DNA of 64,000 nt from contig CP129491.1 of assembly GCA_030584105.1 (NCBI GenBank), forward strand, positions 868,001 to 932,000, in the 5' to 3' direction. This document shows, one piece after another, positions 51,200-59,625 of the stretch (positions within the stretch are counted from its first letter, which is position 1; every line of letters begins with the position of its first letter). The notes below the pieces were generated by a model. It worked only from the letters and a program-made list of their open reading frames with translations, was not told the DNA's origin and did no database searches. A program made the translations under genes and the position numbers. The stretch is from UTCHB3 sp002050155. Its GTDB lineage: Bacteria > Bacteroidota > Ignavibacteria > Ignavibacteriales > Ignavibacteriaceae.

Positions 51200-53605
51200 T
51201 CAGTTTCCTCGTAAAACTGCGTTGAAATTTTTCGTTATTTTGTTAATTAAACCGGAAAACTCTCTTTCAACTTCTTCTTCGGTGAGTGTTCTTTCGTTAT
51301 CGTAGAACTCGAGAGTGAAAGCAAGGCTTATCTTGCCGTCTCCCAATGTCTTAGGGTTCTCGTATCTGTCAAAAAGCGAAACACTCTTCAGAAGCGGTGA
51401 AGAATTTTTCCGTATATAATCGGCAATGTCACCGTATTTGACGCCCGAGTCAAAAACGAATGCCATATCCCTAACGATTTTCGGATATTTCAGAACCGGC
51501 GAATACTTTTTCACCTTATCCAAATTTCGTTTAATGCAATTTACGAATATTTCAGCAGAAAACACAACCTGTTTTATATCAAATTTTTGTAAATATGAAT
51601 CTTTTACCTGTCCGAAGGTACAAAGTAGGTGGTCACCGGCGAAAATCTCACCTGAATATTGCCAAATACCCCTCTCTTCGTTGTGGTAAGAGTATCTTAA
51701 CACATTAATATCCATAGTGCTTTCAAACAGAGAGTTCAAGTAACCCTTTAGGTCGTGAAAGTCAAATTCCCGCTCCTCACTGCTCCAGGTTTTCTCAGAA
51801 ACTTTGCCTGAAATGGTTAAACAAGCAGCAATCTGCTCTGAAATATTATCAAACGATTTGATCTGATCTCCTACTTTTGAAATAATGTGCCCGGTTTCAA
51901 AGATTCTTAGGTTCTTTTCACCGTTGTGCAGGTTATGTGCCACCGTTGCTAATCCGCCAGGGATTAAAGAAGTGCGCAAAACCGACATTTCAGCATTCAA
52001 AGGGTTCATAACTGCAACAGGTTCAGCAAAAACACGGGAAACATCTTCAGCCTGCAGTGAATTATTCATAATTTCGTTGAACCCGTAACCTATAAGAGTA
52101 TTTCTTATTTTATTTTGAAGCTCCATCTCATCAACGGCTGATTTCAGAGGCGAAGTTACCCTGTCAACCGAAGGAATAGAATTGTAGCCGTTGATGCGCG
52201 CTACTTCTTCAATTAAATCTATTTCTCGCTCAATGTCAGGGCGGAAACCGGGAATTTCAACAAGAGCCTTTTCTTCATCAGCAGACTTAATATTCATTCC
52301 TAAGTTTTTAAGGATGGTCAGCACCCACTCACTTTTTATCTCATATCCAAGTATCCTGGCAATCCTGGAAAAACGAAGTTCTGTGGTTTTTAACTCTAAT
52401 TTCGGAGAAACAATATCCAGCTCTCCGGAGAGAACTTCACCACCGGCGTATTCAGCCATTAGTTCAGCCGCTCGAAGTGCGGCATACAGTGTGCCTTCAT
52501 GGTTAGTACCCCTCTCAAACCGATAAGAAGCTTCCGTGGAAAGCCCAAAATAACGAGCAGAACGCCTTACGCTTGTTGCGTTGAAATAGGCACTTTCAAT
52601 AAGAATATTTTTTGTTGCCGGCACAACTTCAGAGTTTTCACCACCCATCACGCCGGCTATTGCCACATCCTTTTCGCCGTCTTTAATCATAAGAACGGAA
52701 CTTTTCAATTTTCTTTCAACTGAATCCAAAGTGGTAAATTTTAAGCCTTCCGTAGCTCGGTCAACAATTATTTTTTTCCCGGCTAAATTATCCAAATCGA
52801 AAGCGTGAAGCGGCTGCCCCAACTCTAACATTATGTAGTTTGTGATGTCAACTATGTTGTTAATTGGGCGCATTCCTGCCATTTTAAGGCGGTTTTTCAT
52901 CCAAACCGGCGATTCCCCGATGGTTACATTGCGCACCACAACGGCAGAATACCTCGGGCAATTATCTTTATCAATTATCTCAACAGCGGCAACATCTTCA
53001 ATTTTTTCCGGTGATCGTGCAACTGTTATCTCTTTCTTTTTCAATGGGCGGGAATACAAAGCGGAAAGGTCCCGCGCAACACCGATATGGCTTAGCGCAT
53101 CCGGGCGGTTTGGTGTTATACCGATTTCAAACACAACATCATTATAGCCAATCACCTCTGCTAAAGGCTTACCGGCTACTGTGCCCTCCGGCAGAACCAT
53201 TATACCACTGTGATCGTTGGATAAACCAAGCTCTGCTTCAGAGCAGATCATTCCCTGAGAAAGCTCGCCGCGTAGTTTAGTTTTTTTGATTACAAAATCA
53301 GTATCCGGCACTGTGGCGCCTTCACAGGCTAATGCAACCTTTTGCCCCGCTGCCACATTCGGCGCGCCACACACAATCTGAAGTATTTCGGAGCCGGTGT
53401 TCACTTTGCACACAGAAAGTTTATCTGCATTCGGATGTTTTTCTTTCTGCACCACTTCCGCAGCGATAAAATTTTCGAACATTTTCCGGTAATCAGTAAC
53501 AGATTCCACCTCTAACCCCGCCATTGTGAGGTCGTTCGTTATCGTCTCGACACTTATATCCGAGAGGTCTATAAATTCATTTAACCAACTAAGAACTATT
53601 TTCAT
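51200..53605 (-). CDS. pheT: phenylalanyl-tRNA synthetase beta subunit
   Basis: 801 residues, the normal bacterial length. Order: an N-terminal tRNA-binding EMAP-like domain (residues about 40-150: HPNADKLSVCKVN), B3/B4 editing domain (about 210-380), B5 (about 400-470), the catalytic-like core (about 480-690) and a C-terminal FDX-ACB anticodon domain (KYPKIVRDMAFVFD onward). It pairs with PheS to charge tRNA-Phe. It starts 11 bp after pheS. Confidence 0.97.
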   Translation of the reverse strand: MKIVLSWLNEFIDLSDISVETITNDLTMAGLEVESVTDYRKMFENFIAAEVVQKEKHPNADKLSVCKVNTGSEILQIVCGAPNVAAGQKVALACEGATVPDTDFVIKKTKLRGELSQGMICSEAELGLSNDHSGIMVLPEGTVAGKPLAEVIGYNDVVFEIGITPNRPDALSHIGVARDLSALYSRPLKKKEITVARSPEKIEDVAAVEIIDKDNCPRYSAVVVRNVTIGESPVWMKNRLKMAGMRPINNIVDITNYIMLELGQPLHAFDLDNLAGKKIIVDRATEGLKFTTLDSVERKLKSSVLMIKDGEKDVAIAGVMGGENSEVVPATKNILIESAYFNATSVRRSARYFGLSTEASYRFERGTNHEGTLYAALRAAELMAEYAGGEVLSGELDIVSPKLELKTTELRFSRIARILGYEIKSEWVLTILKNLGMNIKSADEEKALVEIPGFRPDIEREIDLIEEVARINGYNSIPSVDRVTSPLKSAVDEMELQNKIRNTLIGYGFNEIMNNSLQAEDVSRVFAEPVAVMNPLNAEMSVLRTSLIPGGLATVAHNLHNGEKNLRIFETGHIISKVGDQIKSFDNISEQIAACLTISGKVSEKTWSSEEREFDFHDLKGYLNSLFESTMDINVLRYSYHNEERGIWQYSGEIFAGDHLLCTFGQVKDSYLQKFDIKQVVFSAEIFVNCIKRNLDKVKKYSPVLKYPKIVRDMAFVFDSGVKYGDIADYIRKNSSPLLKSVSLFDRYENPKTLGDGKISLAFTLEFYDNERTLTEEEVEREFSGLINKITKNFNAVLRGN

Positions 53606-53616
53606 TTTTCGCTATT

Positions 53617-54627
53617 TCAAAATTGTTTCAGAAACCTGACATCGTTTTCAAAAAGAAGCCGTATATCTTTGATGTCGTGTTTTAGCATTGCTATTCGCTC
53701 GATTCCCATTCCGAAGGCGTAGCCCGTTATTTCTTCAGGGTCGTACCCTACGGAAGTAAATACATTCGGATCAACCATGCCGCAGCCGAGTATCTCAAGC
53801 CAACCTGAGTGCTTGCAGACTCTGCAACCCTTGCCGCCGCAAATGAAACAGGTTATATCCATCTCAGCGCTTGGCTCAGTAAAAGGGAAATAACTCGGAC
53901 GAAATTTGTACTTAACATTGTTGCCGTAAAACTCTTTTGCAAAGTGCACCAAAGTTCCTTTGAGTTCGGCAAAAGTTACATTTTCATCGACAAAAAGCCC
54001 TTCAATCTGATGAAACATGCAGTAACTTCTTGAGTTAATCGCTTCGTTTCTGTAAACCCTGCCGGGCATTATAGCGCGCACAGGCGGTTCTTGGCTTTCC
54101 ATTATTCTCACCTGAACAGGCGAAGTGTGGGTTCGCAGAAGGAAATCTCTGTTGATGAAGAAGGTATCCTGCATATCCCTTGCAGGGTGATCTTCAGGGA
54201 AGTTAAGCGCACCAAAATTGTTGCGATCCGATTCAATCTCCGGTCCCGTTATCACCGAAAACCCAATTTTTTTGAAAATCGAAATGATTTCGTTCATTGT
54301 CTGGGTGATTAAATGCGCTGTGCCTTGTGCGGGGGCCCTTCCCGGCAGGGTCAGATCGATCTCGGGAGCAGAAGCCTTTCCTTTAGATTCAATTCTGGTT
54401 TTTAATGCCTCATATTTAGCCTGAAGTTCTTGCCTCAGTGCGTTTAACCCCTGTCCAATTGCTCTTTTTTCCTGAGAAGGTACCGATTTAAATTCTTCGA
54501 ATAACATCGAAACTATACCGTTTCGGCTTAAGAATTTAATTCTGAGTTCTTCAAGCAGCTTTGCAGAGTCAACCTTTTCAATATTTTGTAAGAATTTTTC
54601 TTTAGCGTCGTTGATCTTATTCAGCAT
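53617..54627 (-). CDS. pheS: phenylalanyl-tRNA synthetase alpha subunit
   Basis: 336 residues. An N-terminal coiled coil (1-95) precedes the class II catalytic domain. That domain has GPEIESDRNNF, FFINRDFLLRTHTSPVQ (motif 2 region), FHQIEGLFVDE and GCGMVDPNVF, and motif 3 reads GYAFGMGIERIAML. It forms the alpha2-beta2 enzyme with PheT. The transcript must pass the terminator-like hairpin upstream of the gene; no promoter is visible in the 23 bp between. Confidence 0.97.
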   Translation of the reverse strand: MLNKINDAKEKFLQNIEKVDSAKLLEELRIKFLSRNGIVSMLFEEFKSVPSQEKRAIGQGLNALRQELQAKYEALKTRIESKGKASAPEIDLTLPGRAPAQGTAHLITQTMNEIISIFKKIGFSVITGPEIESDRNNFGALNFPEDHPARDMQDTFFINRDFLLRTHTSPVQVRIMESQEPPVRAIMPGRVYRNEAINSRSYCMFHQIEGLFVDENVTFAELKGTLVHFAKEFYGNNVKYKFRPSYFPFTEPSAEMDITCFICGGKGCRVCKHSGWLEILGCGMVDPNVFTSVGYDPEEITGYAFGMGIERIAMLKHDIKDIRLLFENDVRFLKQF

Positions 54628-54650
54628 ATCAAATAATTTGTCGTTTTAAA

Positions 54651-54693
54651 TAAAAAAACCCTCTTAATCGGATTGATTTCCGAGAAAGAGGGT
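54651..54693 (-). terminator. terminator or attenuator between rplT and pheS
   Basis: Stem ACCCTCTT/AAGAGGGT (8 bp) is extended by TCGG/CCGA across a small internal loop, with an 8-nt loop. It is followed on the minus strand by seven T. It begins about 20 bp after the rplT stop and ends about 23 bp before the pheS ATG. Confidence 0.85.
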
Positions 54694-54712
54694 GTAAAAC
54701 TTATAAAATAAG

Positions 54713-55060
54713 TCAGCTTTTTACCAGATTCGCAAGTTCAGCGAAAACCTGAGGATTTTCAGCCGCTAAGTTAGCAAGTACTTTGCGGTTGATCGATACA
54801 CCTTTTTTACTCAACCCGGAAATAAAAGAAGAGTAATTCAAGCCGTGTAAACGGGCAGCGGCGTTGATTCTTGCGATCCAAAGCCTTCTGTATTCCCTTT
54901 TCTTCAGTTTCCTGCCAATGTATGCGTGGGTTAACCCTTTTTCAACATGGTTTTTGGCAATTGTATAAACATTTTTTCTGGAACCCCAATAGCCTTTTGC
55001 TAATTTAAGGATCTTTTTGCGTCTGTGGTGTGCAGCTACATTATTTTTAGCTCTTGGCAT
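54713..55060 (-). CDS. rplT: ribosomal protein L20
   Basis: 115 residues, very basic (RAKNNVAAHHRRKKILKLAKGYWGSRKN). REYRRLWIARINAAARLHGL is the conserved core. It binds 23S rRNA early in large-subunit assembly, and in other bacteria represses its own operon. Starts 15 bp after rpmI with an AGGAGG-type site. Confidence 0.97.
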   Translation of the reverse strand: MPRAKNNVAAHHRRKKILKLAKGYWGSRKNVYTIAKNHVEKGLTHAYIGRKLKKREYRRLWIARINAAARLHGLNYSSFISGLSKKGVSINRKVLANLAAENPQVFAELANLVKS

Positions 55061-55075
55061 TTCTTATCCTCCTTC

Positions 55076-55267
55076 CTATTGCAACATTCGTTTGATTTTT
55101 GGGATGTCCTGATCGGTTACCATTGTACCTTTTCTCAGTTTCCTTTTTCTTTTTGTTGTCTTGGAGGTAAGAATATGGGCTCTGTAAGCCTTCTTACGCT
55201 TGTAACCGCCCGAAGCGGTCTCTTTGAAGGTCTTCCGCGCTCCGCGGTTAGATTTCATTTTTGGCAT
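55076..55267 (-). CDS. rpmI: ribosomal protein L35
   Basis: 63 residues, basic: MPKMKSNRGARKTFKETASG then KKAYRAHILTSKT. Standard L35 length and motifs. It is the middle gene of infC-rpmI-rplT, 14 bp after infC. Confidence 0.97.
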   Translation of the reverse strand: MPKMKSNRGARKTFKETASGGYKRKKAYRAHILTSKTTKRKRKLRKGTMVTDQDIPKIKRMLQ

Positions 55268-55281
55268 TTTGTATCCCGAAT

Positions 55282-55842
55282 TTATTTCTTTTTATGTTTG
55301 CTTTTTAGCGGTACAACGATGACATTCATGTTTCGTCCTTCTAATTTAATAGGCGACTCAACTTTTGCGATTTCTGAAATTTTCTCGACAAACTTGTTCA
55401 ACAGCGTTTCACCGAGTTGGGTGTAAGCCATCTCGCGCCCTTTGAACATTACAGACGCCTTAACTTTATTTCCTTCTTCAAGGAAGTTAATCGCATGTTT
55501 GGTCTTGAACTCGAAATCGTGAGTATCGGTATTCGGATGGAACCTTATCTCTTTGAGTATCTGTACCACTTGATTTTTTCTTTGGGTTTTCTCCCGCTTT
55601 TGTTTTTCGTACTTAAACTTACCGTAGTTTATAATTTTACAAACAGGCGGATCGGCTTTCGGCGCAATTTCCACGAGATCCAACTCTCTTCCCCTTGCAA
55701 TTTGAATGGCTTCCTTGGTTCTCATCACTCCAAGTTGGGAACCATCTGTGTCGATTACGCGAACTTGAGGAACTGTAATGTCCTCGTTGATCCTGGTGGA
55801 ATCTTTTGGATCTTTTGAACTTGCATTATTGTCTTGTATCAA
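55282..55842 (-). CDS. infC: translation initiation factor IF-3 (non-ATG start)
   Basis: 186 residues. N-domain INEDITVPQVRVIDTDGSQLGV and AIQIARGRELDLVEIAP, linker KFKYEKQKREK, and C-domain KEIRFHPNTDTHDFEFKTKHAINFLEEGNKVKASVMFKG (given in part). The start is TTG at 55842; no ATG lies before the N-domain. A rare infC start codon is known in other bacteria, where IF-3 represses its own translation by rejecting it. The exact start here is therefore less certain than the gene. It leads the operon infC-rpmI-rplT. Confidence 0.93.
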   Translation of the reverse strand: MIQDNNASSKDPKDSTRINEDITVPQVRVIDTDGSQLGVMRTKEAIQIARGRELDLVEIAPKADPPVCKIINYGKFKYEKQKREKTQRKNQVVQILKEIRFHPNTDTHDFEFKTKHAINFLEEGNKVKASVMFKGREMAYTQLGETLLNKFVEKISEIAKVESPIKLEGRNMNVIVVPLKSKHKKK

Positions 55843-55953
55843 ATTCCGGTTTTTGCCTTTACTTTGTTTGTAAAATTAGTCATCTGGTTGTTTTCTGTGT
55901 CTGCTTGTTTCAGTTTCCTTATAGGTTGTTTAGTAGCTTTCAAAATTTTTTTC

Positions 55954-55979
55954 AAAATAAAACCGGATGTGTATCCGGT
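55954..55979 (-). terminator. terminator after the tRNA-Leu/tRNA-Val transcript
   Basis: ACCGGAT-ACAC-ATCCGGT is a perfect 7-bp stem followed on the minus strand by TTTTATTTTG. It begins 6 bp after tRNA-Val and separates it from infC. Confidence 0.8.
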
Positions 55980-55984
55980 AGCAG

Positions 55985-56058
55985 TGGGTTCTACAGGAGT
56001 CGAACCTGTGACCTTCTGTACGTCAAACAGACGCTCTAGCCAACTGAGCTAAGAACCC
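55985..56058 (-). tRNA. tRNA-Val (anticodon GAC)
   Basis: A 74-nt cloverleaf. The acceptor stem GGGTTCT/AGAACCC, D-arm GCTC..GAGC, anticodon stem TCTGT/ACAGA around TTGACGT, and T-arm ACAGG-TTCGACT-CCTGT all pair. Discriminator A; CCA is not encoded. Confidence 0.93.
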
Positions 56059-56083
56059 CCTAAACTCCCTCTTGTTAAATTTA

Positions 56084-56171
56084 TGGTACCGAGAGCCGGG
56101 GTCGAACCGGCACGGGAGAATCTCCCACGGGATTTTAAGTCCCGTGCGTCTACCAATTCCGCCATCCCGGC
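56084..56171 (-). tRNA. tRNA-Leu (anticodon TAA)
   Basis: An 88-nt cloverleaf with a long variable arm (GGGAGA-TT-CTCCC) as expected for Leu. The anticodon loop CTTAAAA lies in the stem CGGGA/TCCCG. The acceptor GCCGGGA pairs with TCTCGGT. The 3' CCA is encoded, unlike in the neighbouring tRNA-Val. Same transcript as tRNA-Val, 25 bp upstream of it. Confidence 0.94.
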
Positions 56172-56189
56172 ACAGAAAAATTTAGACTA

Positions 56190-56221
56190 CAAATATACTT
56201 TCTTTTGAAAAAATATCCAAA
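56190..56221 (-). promoter_or_regulatory. Bacteroidetes-type promoter of the tRNA-Leu/tRNA-Val unit
   Basis: Minus strand TTTG (56218-56221), 20 bp spacer, TATATTTG (56190-56197). This fits the TTTG/TAnnTTTG consensus. The predicted start is about 12 bp before tRNA-Leu. Confidence 0.7.
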
Positions 56222-56376
56222 AAATCTTTTTTATTCAGGTTAGTGCAATTTCTTTTGTTTCAGTGATTTTCTTTTTAACATCATTAATATTGCCCTGAAA
56301 TTAGCCTTACCTTTTAATTGGGCTTTCTTTACCTAACCAAATAATTGTTTTTTGCATTCTGAATTATTCCGAAAAA

Positions 56377-56910
56377 TTAGTTTTGTTCATTCCTCTTTTC
56401 CCCTTCTTTAATATCTTTTAGTGGAGTGTATTTAATCATGCGTGACTCAAGGATTTTCCACTTCCCATCAGAATTACCCAGAATATGTCTTGTAACCGAG
56501 ATGTTATCTTCAAAATCGGGACCATTTCGTTTTGTAACCTGCATTTCAACTTCAACCTCAGCGGTGCGGTCGTCTTTTCTTATGACTACAAAGTTTAATA
56601 TTTTGTAATCAAGGTCGTAAAGGTTCACATGTGTTTCAACATTATGAAATTCATCGATTGAATCTCTCCCCGATTTTGCTATTGTAGTCATATAACCGGC
56701 AGGGTCTTTAGCAAGAAGAGATTGAATCTGTTTGTTAAACACAGCTTTAAATTCTGCGTCGGTACTGTCGCTCATATCAACCAATGCTTTGCCTTTTTCC
56801 TCAGAAGCAGCATCGCTTTTTTTTGAGGGTTCTTTATTAGTTGAATCACACCCATAAAATGCGATTGTTAAAACAAACAGCGATACAATTATCCTAAGAT
56901 TCTGTTTCAT
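56377..56910 (-). CDS. lipoprotein of unknown function (NTF2-like)
   Basis: 177 residues. Signal peptide with lipobox AFYGC (Cys 21). A Lys/Ser/Asp/Glu-rich linker, then a domain with helices (FKAVFNKQIQSLLAKDPAGY) and strands (TAEVEVEMQVTKRNG, KWKILESRMIKY) like NTF2/SnoaL folds. No catalytic residues can be assigned. It stands alone between tRNA genes. Confidence 0.6.
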   Translation of the reverse strand: MKQNLRIIVSLFVLTIAFYGCDSTNKEPSKKSDAASEEKGKALVDMSDSTDAEFKAVFNKQIQSLLAKDPAGYMTTIAKSGRDSIDEFHNVETHVNLYDLDYKILNFVVIRKDDRTAEVEVEMQVTKRNGPDFEDNISVTRHILGNSDGKWKILESRMIKYTPLKDIKEGEKRNEQN

Positions 56911-56982
56911 AAAAGATATTTCGATAAAGTTTTAATTTGGAAGTTTTAAACTTATTGAATTGGGTTTTCGCTCAAATTTTGT

Positions 56983-57013
56983 TTTGAATGAATTGCTAAT
57001 ATAACTATATTTG
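56983..57013 (+). promoter_or_regulatory. Bacteroidetes-type promoter of the CAU tRNA
   Basis: TTTG (56983-56986), exactly 19 bp, then TATATTTG (57006-57013), a perfect TTTG-N19-TAnnTTTG. The predicted start is about 20 bp before the tRNA. Confidence 0.78.
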
Positions 57014-57038
57014 AAGTCTGAATTATCAAATTTTCAGA

Positions 57039-57112
57039 GGACCCTTAGCTCAGTTGGTTAGAGCAACTGACTCATAATCAGTAGGTCCCAGGTTCAAGTC
57101 CTGGAGGGTCCA
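57039..57112 (+). tRNA. tRNA with anticodon CAU (Ile2 or elongator Met)
   Basis: A 74-nt cloverleaf: acceptor GGACCCT/AGGGTCC, D-arm GCTC..GAGC, anticodon stem CTGA-CTCATAA-TCAG, T-arm CCAGG-TTCAAGT-CCTGG. The anticodon stem lacks the three G-C pairs of an initiator. The start CCCTTAGCTCAG resembles tRNA-Ile2, in which C34 becomes lysidine, but elongator Met cannot be excluded. Confidence 0.92.
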
Positions 57113-57120
57113 CACTGTTT

Positions 57121-57546
57121 AACTTCTTCCCTTTTCGAGCTACTCTTTTTTCTAACAATTACTGTTTTATTTTTCTTTTCTTTTTCTCTTCTTAGCGCTC
57201 AGTTTGTGGTTCTCTCATTAAACTCACTGATTATAACTCTTCAGATGCAATCCTCACCTTTACTTAACTGAATATAACTCACAATATCCAACTATCTCTT
57301 TAAATTCGCTGATTATAACTCTTAAGATGCAGTTCTTTATTTTTTGATTCCCACTCCCCTTATTTTACACCTTACCATTTTTTTCTCTATGCTACTCGCC
57401 TTTTTATTGACACCACAAAATATTTTATGAAACTGAAAATCACTTCCGCCTGTTAAGATAAATAATTACTGAGGTAAACTTAGTTTGAATCTTTTTCTGA
57501 TTATTTTCATCATACCAACGATTTTTCAGCAATAAGGAGTTTTAAA
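57121..57546. other. gene-free stretch with a two-copy 36-bp repeat
   Basis: No ORF with coding character is seen. Positions 57219-57254 and 57301-57336 are imperfect direct copies sharing CTGATTATAACTCTT and AGATGCA. The remainder is T-rich on the plus strand. A ribosome site AAGGAG for the DUF2892 gene lies at the end. Confidence 0.6.
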
Positions 57547-57744
57547 ATGAAAACAAATATTGGAAACGGTGACAGAATAGCCAGGGTGATAATCGGCGCA
57601 GCCATTGGTGTTGCCGGTATTTATTATCAATCGTGGTGGGGTTTACTCGGGCTAATCCCAATAGCTACGGCAGCAAGTGGCATGTGCCTATTCTACAGCC
57701 TTTTTGGGGTGAACACCTGCAAGGTTAAAGAAGAGAAAAAATAG
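57547..57744 (+). CDS. DUF2892 small membrane protein
   Basis: 65 residues. The start MKTNIGNGDRIARVIIGAAIG and the pattern of two short membrane segments with SGMCLFYSLFGVNTC match the DUF2892 (YgaP-like membrane) family, with the paired cysteines. In many bacteria it accompanies rhodanese domains; none is adjacent here. Good AAGGAG site. Confidence 0.8.
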   Translation: MKTNIGNGDRIARVIIGAAIGVAGIYYQSWWGLLGLIPIATAASGMCLFYSLFGVNTCKVKEEKK

Positions 57745-58083
57745 TTATTGCCTCATACTTAAATAGCATAGATTTTCAGAAACCTTAGGAATTTTTTCTA
57801 TTTACAAATCTCTTGAAACCTTGCTAAGTTTGAAAATTTCACAAATTTTAGAAATAATGCCAATTTAAGTTCAAGCCGGCAGAAATTTTTACCAAAAATA
57901 TTAAAATCAGCCCGTTAAAGTTTAAGTTCGGATAAATTGAATGCGTTAAATCCTATTAGGATACGCTTATCATTTCCGCACAAAGCAAAAGTTCAGATAC
58001 CGGAAGGTTTTTCAGTCGGCTTGACTTATTAGTATTTAAAAACTGTTAGGAATGCTATCCTTGTTTGGAAAAGGTTCCTCGAT
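57745..58083. other. gene-free convergent gap with one hairpin
   Basis: No coding region is apparent. At 57943-57966 GCGT-ATCCT-ATT-AGGAT-ACGC can pair (9 bp with a 3-nt bulge), a possible terminator for either neighbour, although no T run follows. Confidence 0.45.
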
Positions 58084-58515
58084 TTACTCTGTTGTTTTAG
58101 AAAAACATTTGTAACCATTTTCATAGCCTAAATAAATTAATTTTTTTTGAGCAGTTGAATTAGCTCGACCCCCATTTCTTGGTCTTATAGTTTGATATTC
58201 GATTGCCTCTATCAAAATCATCCCTTTACTGTTCACATGGTAATCCAAAACCTTCCAGGAATGAGACAGTGTAATGTTTTTGCTGTAGAAATTCTTAGCA
58301 ACATTTGTAATCTGTTGTTTCGTATAATACCTTCCTTCAAAATAGGTAGGATCCGAAAACAGTGCAGCATGGCTTTGATAATTGCCATAGAGCAGAGAGT
58401 TGCTGTATCTACTTAGAAAATCAAATACAATTTCTGATACTTGGGCATTTGCGTTAAAACTGAAAAAACTGAAAATAACGCCCGCAAAAATCAAGGGTAA
58501 CAATTTTGATCTCAT
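58084..58515 (-). CDS. secreted protein of unknown function
   Basis: 143 residues from ATG 58515, preceded by a strong AAAGGAG site and starting a clean signal peptide (LLPLIFAGVIFSFFSFNANA). An upstream in-frame ATG (58605) would bury that signal and is rejected. The mature part (VFDFLSRYSNSLLYGNYQSHAALF, GRYYTKQQITNVAKNFY) has an NTF2-like feel, like the lipoprotein at 56377. No function can be given. Confidence 0.6.
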   Translation of the reverse strand: MRSKLLPLIFAGVIFSFFSFNANAQVSEIVFDFLSRYSNSLLYGNYQSHAALFSDPTYFEGRYYTKQQITNVAKNFYSKNITLSHSWKVLDYHVNSKGMILIEAIEYQTIRPRNGGRANSTAQKKLIYLGYENGYKCFSKTTE

Positions 58516-58722
58516 AAAGACACTCCTTTTTGTATGTATAATATTTTTAGAAATTATTGAATACGCTCTTCGTAAACTACAAAAAAAATCTTCAATAATT
58601 TTCATAATAGGTCAAAAATTTTTCAATTAAATTCTCGCCTCTAATTTAATACTTTTTAAAAAGTTTTTTTTCGTTCTTGCATATCTTACATTCCCACCGA
58701 AAGAAAATAAAAAGGAGTTACA

Positions 58723-59625
58723 ATGAATGAAGAAAAGATCGGGTTCATTGGTTTAGGTCTGATGGGTAAACCAATGGCTGAAAGGTTTCTGAACGCCGGT
58801 TATAGCCTTAATATCTACAACCGAACACCGGGAAAAGGAGAAGAGCTTAAAAACAAAGGGGCAACTCTGCGAAATTCACCTTTTGAGGTTGCGAAAAACT
58901 CCGATGTTGTTTTCACAATGCTGACCAATTCTGAAGCCCTTGAAGAAGTGGCTCTGTCTGAAAATGGAGTTCTTAAAGGTCTGCATCAGGGTGGCATTCA
59001 TATCGATTGCAGCACTGTTTTGGCAACAACCACTTCAAAACTTTACGAAAAGTATAAAAAGGAAGGGAAAAATTTTATTCACGCACCCGTTCTGGGAAGC
59101 ACAACCCAGGCAACTGATGGGGTTTTATTGATATTTGCCGGTGGTGATAAGGAAATAATTGAGAAAATTAAGCCACTACTTTCGCGATTTTCAAAATCAG
59201 TTCGCACCTTCGACCACCCTTCGAAAGCCTCCAACATTAAAATTGCACTTAACTCGATAATTTCGGGCACGATAGGAATGCTGTCGCAGGCGATGGTTTT
59301 CCTGCAAAAAACGGGTGTTGATAACGAGGTTTTTCTTGATGTTCTTGCAGAATCAACACTTAACTCATCGACAATTCAATTTAAAGGAAACAATATACTT
59401 GACAGAAATTTTCAGGCGCGGTTCACTCTCGAAAATTTACTGAAAGATGTAAACTATATGGCTAAATCATGCAGAGCAAACGGGTGCAAAGGAGATGTTT
59501 CTGCAACCCTTGCGGAGATTATTAATGAAGCAATCGCCCTTGGTTATGGGCAGGAGGATTATTCCGCCGTTATCAAAGCTTTTGAGGCAACGGCAAATAT
59601 AGAAGTAAAAAGGAACAAAAAATGA
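58723..59625 (+). CDS. 3-hydroxyisobutyrate dehydrogenase family NAD(P) oxidoreductase
   Basis: 300 residues. The Rossmann motif GFIGLGLMGKPMAERFLNAGY is at the N-terminus. HIDCSTVLATTT and APVLGSTTQATDG are substrate-site regions, and the catalytic Lys lies in SNIKIALNS near residue 173. Glyoxylate/succinic semialdehyde reductases share this form, so the substrate is open. AAGGAG site. Its stop overlaps the next ATG (ATGA). Confidence 0.87.
   Translation: MNEEKIGFIGLGLMGKPMAERFLNAGYSLNIYNRTPGKGEELKNKGATLRNSPFEVAKNSDVVFTMLTNSEALEEVALSENGVLKGLHQGGIHIDCSTVLATTTSKLYEKYKKEGKNFIHAPVLGSTTQATDGVLLIFAGGDKEIIEKIKPLLSRFSKSVRTFDHPSKASNIKIALNSIISGTIGMLSQAMVFLQKTGVDNEVFLDVLAESTLNSSTIQFKGNNILDRNFQARFTLENLLKDVNYMAKSCRANGCKGDVSATLAEIINEAIALGYGQEDYSAVIKAFEATANIEVKRNKK

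Noticed and set aside
57039..57546. Integrated element at the tRNA 3' end
   Set aside because: No integrase and no duplicate of the tRNA 3' end is seen within the window; only a local repeat.
58516..58605. 30-residue extension of the secreted protein
   Set aside because: It would bury the signal peptide; ATG 58515 has a strong AAGGAG site.
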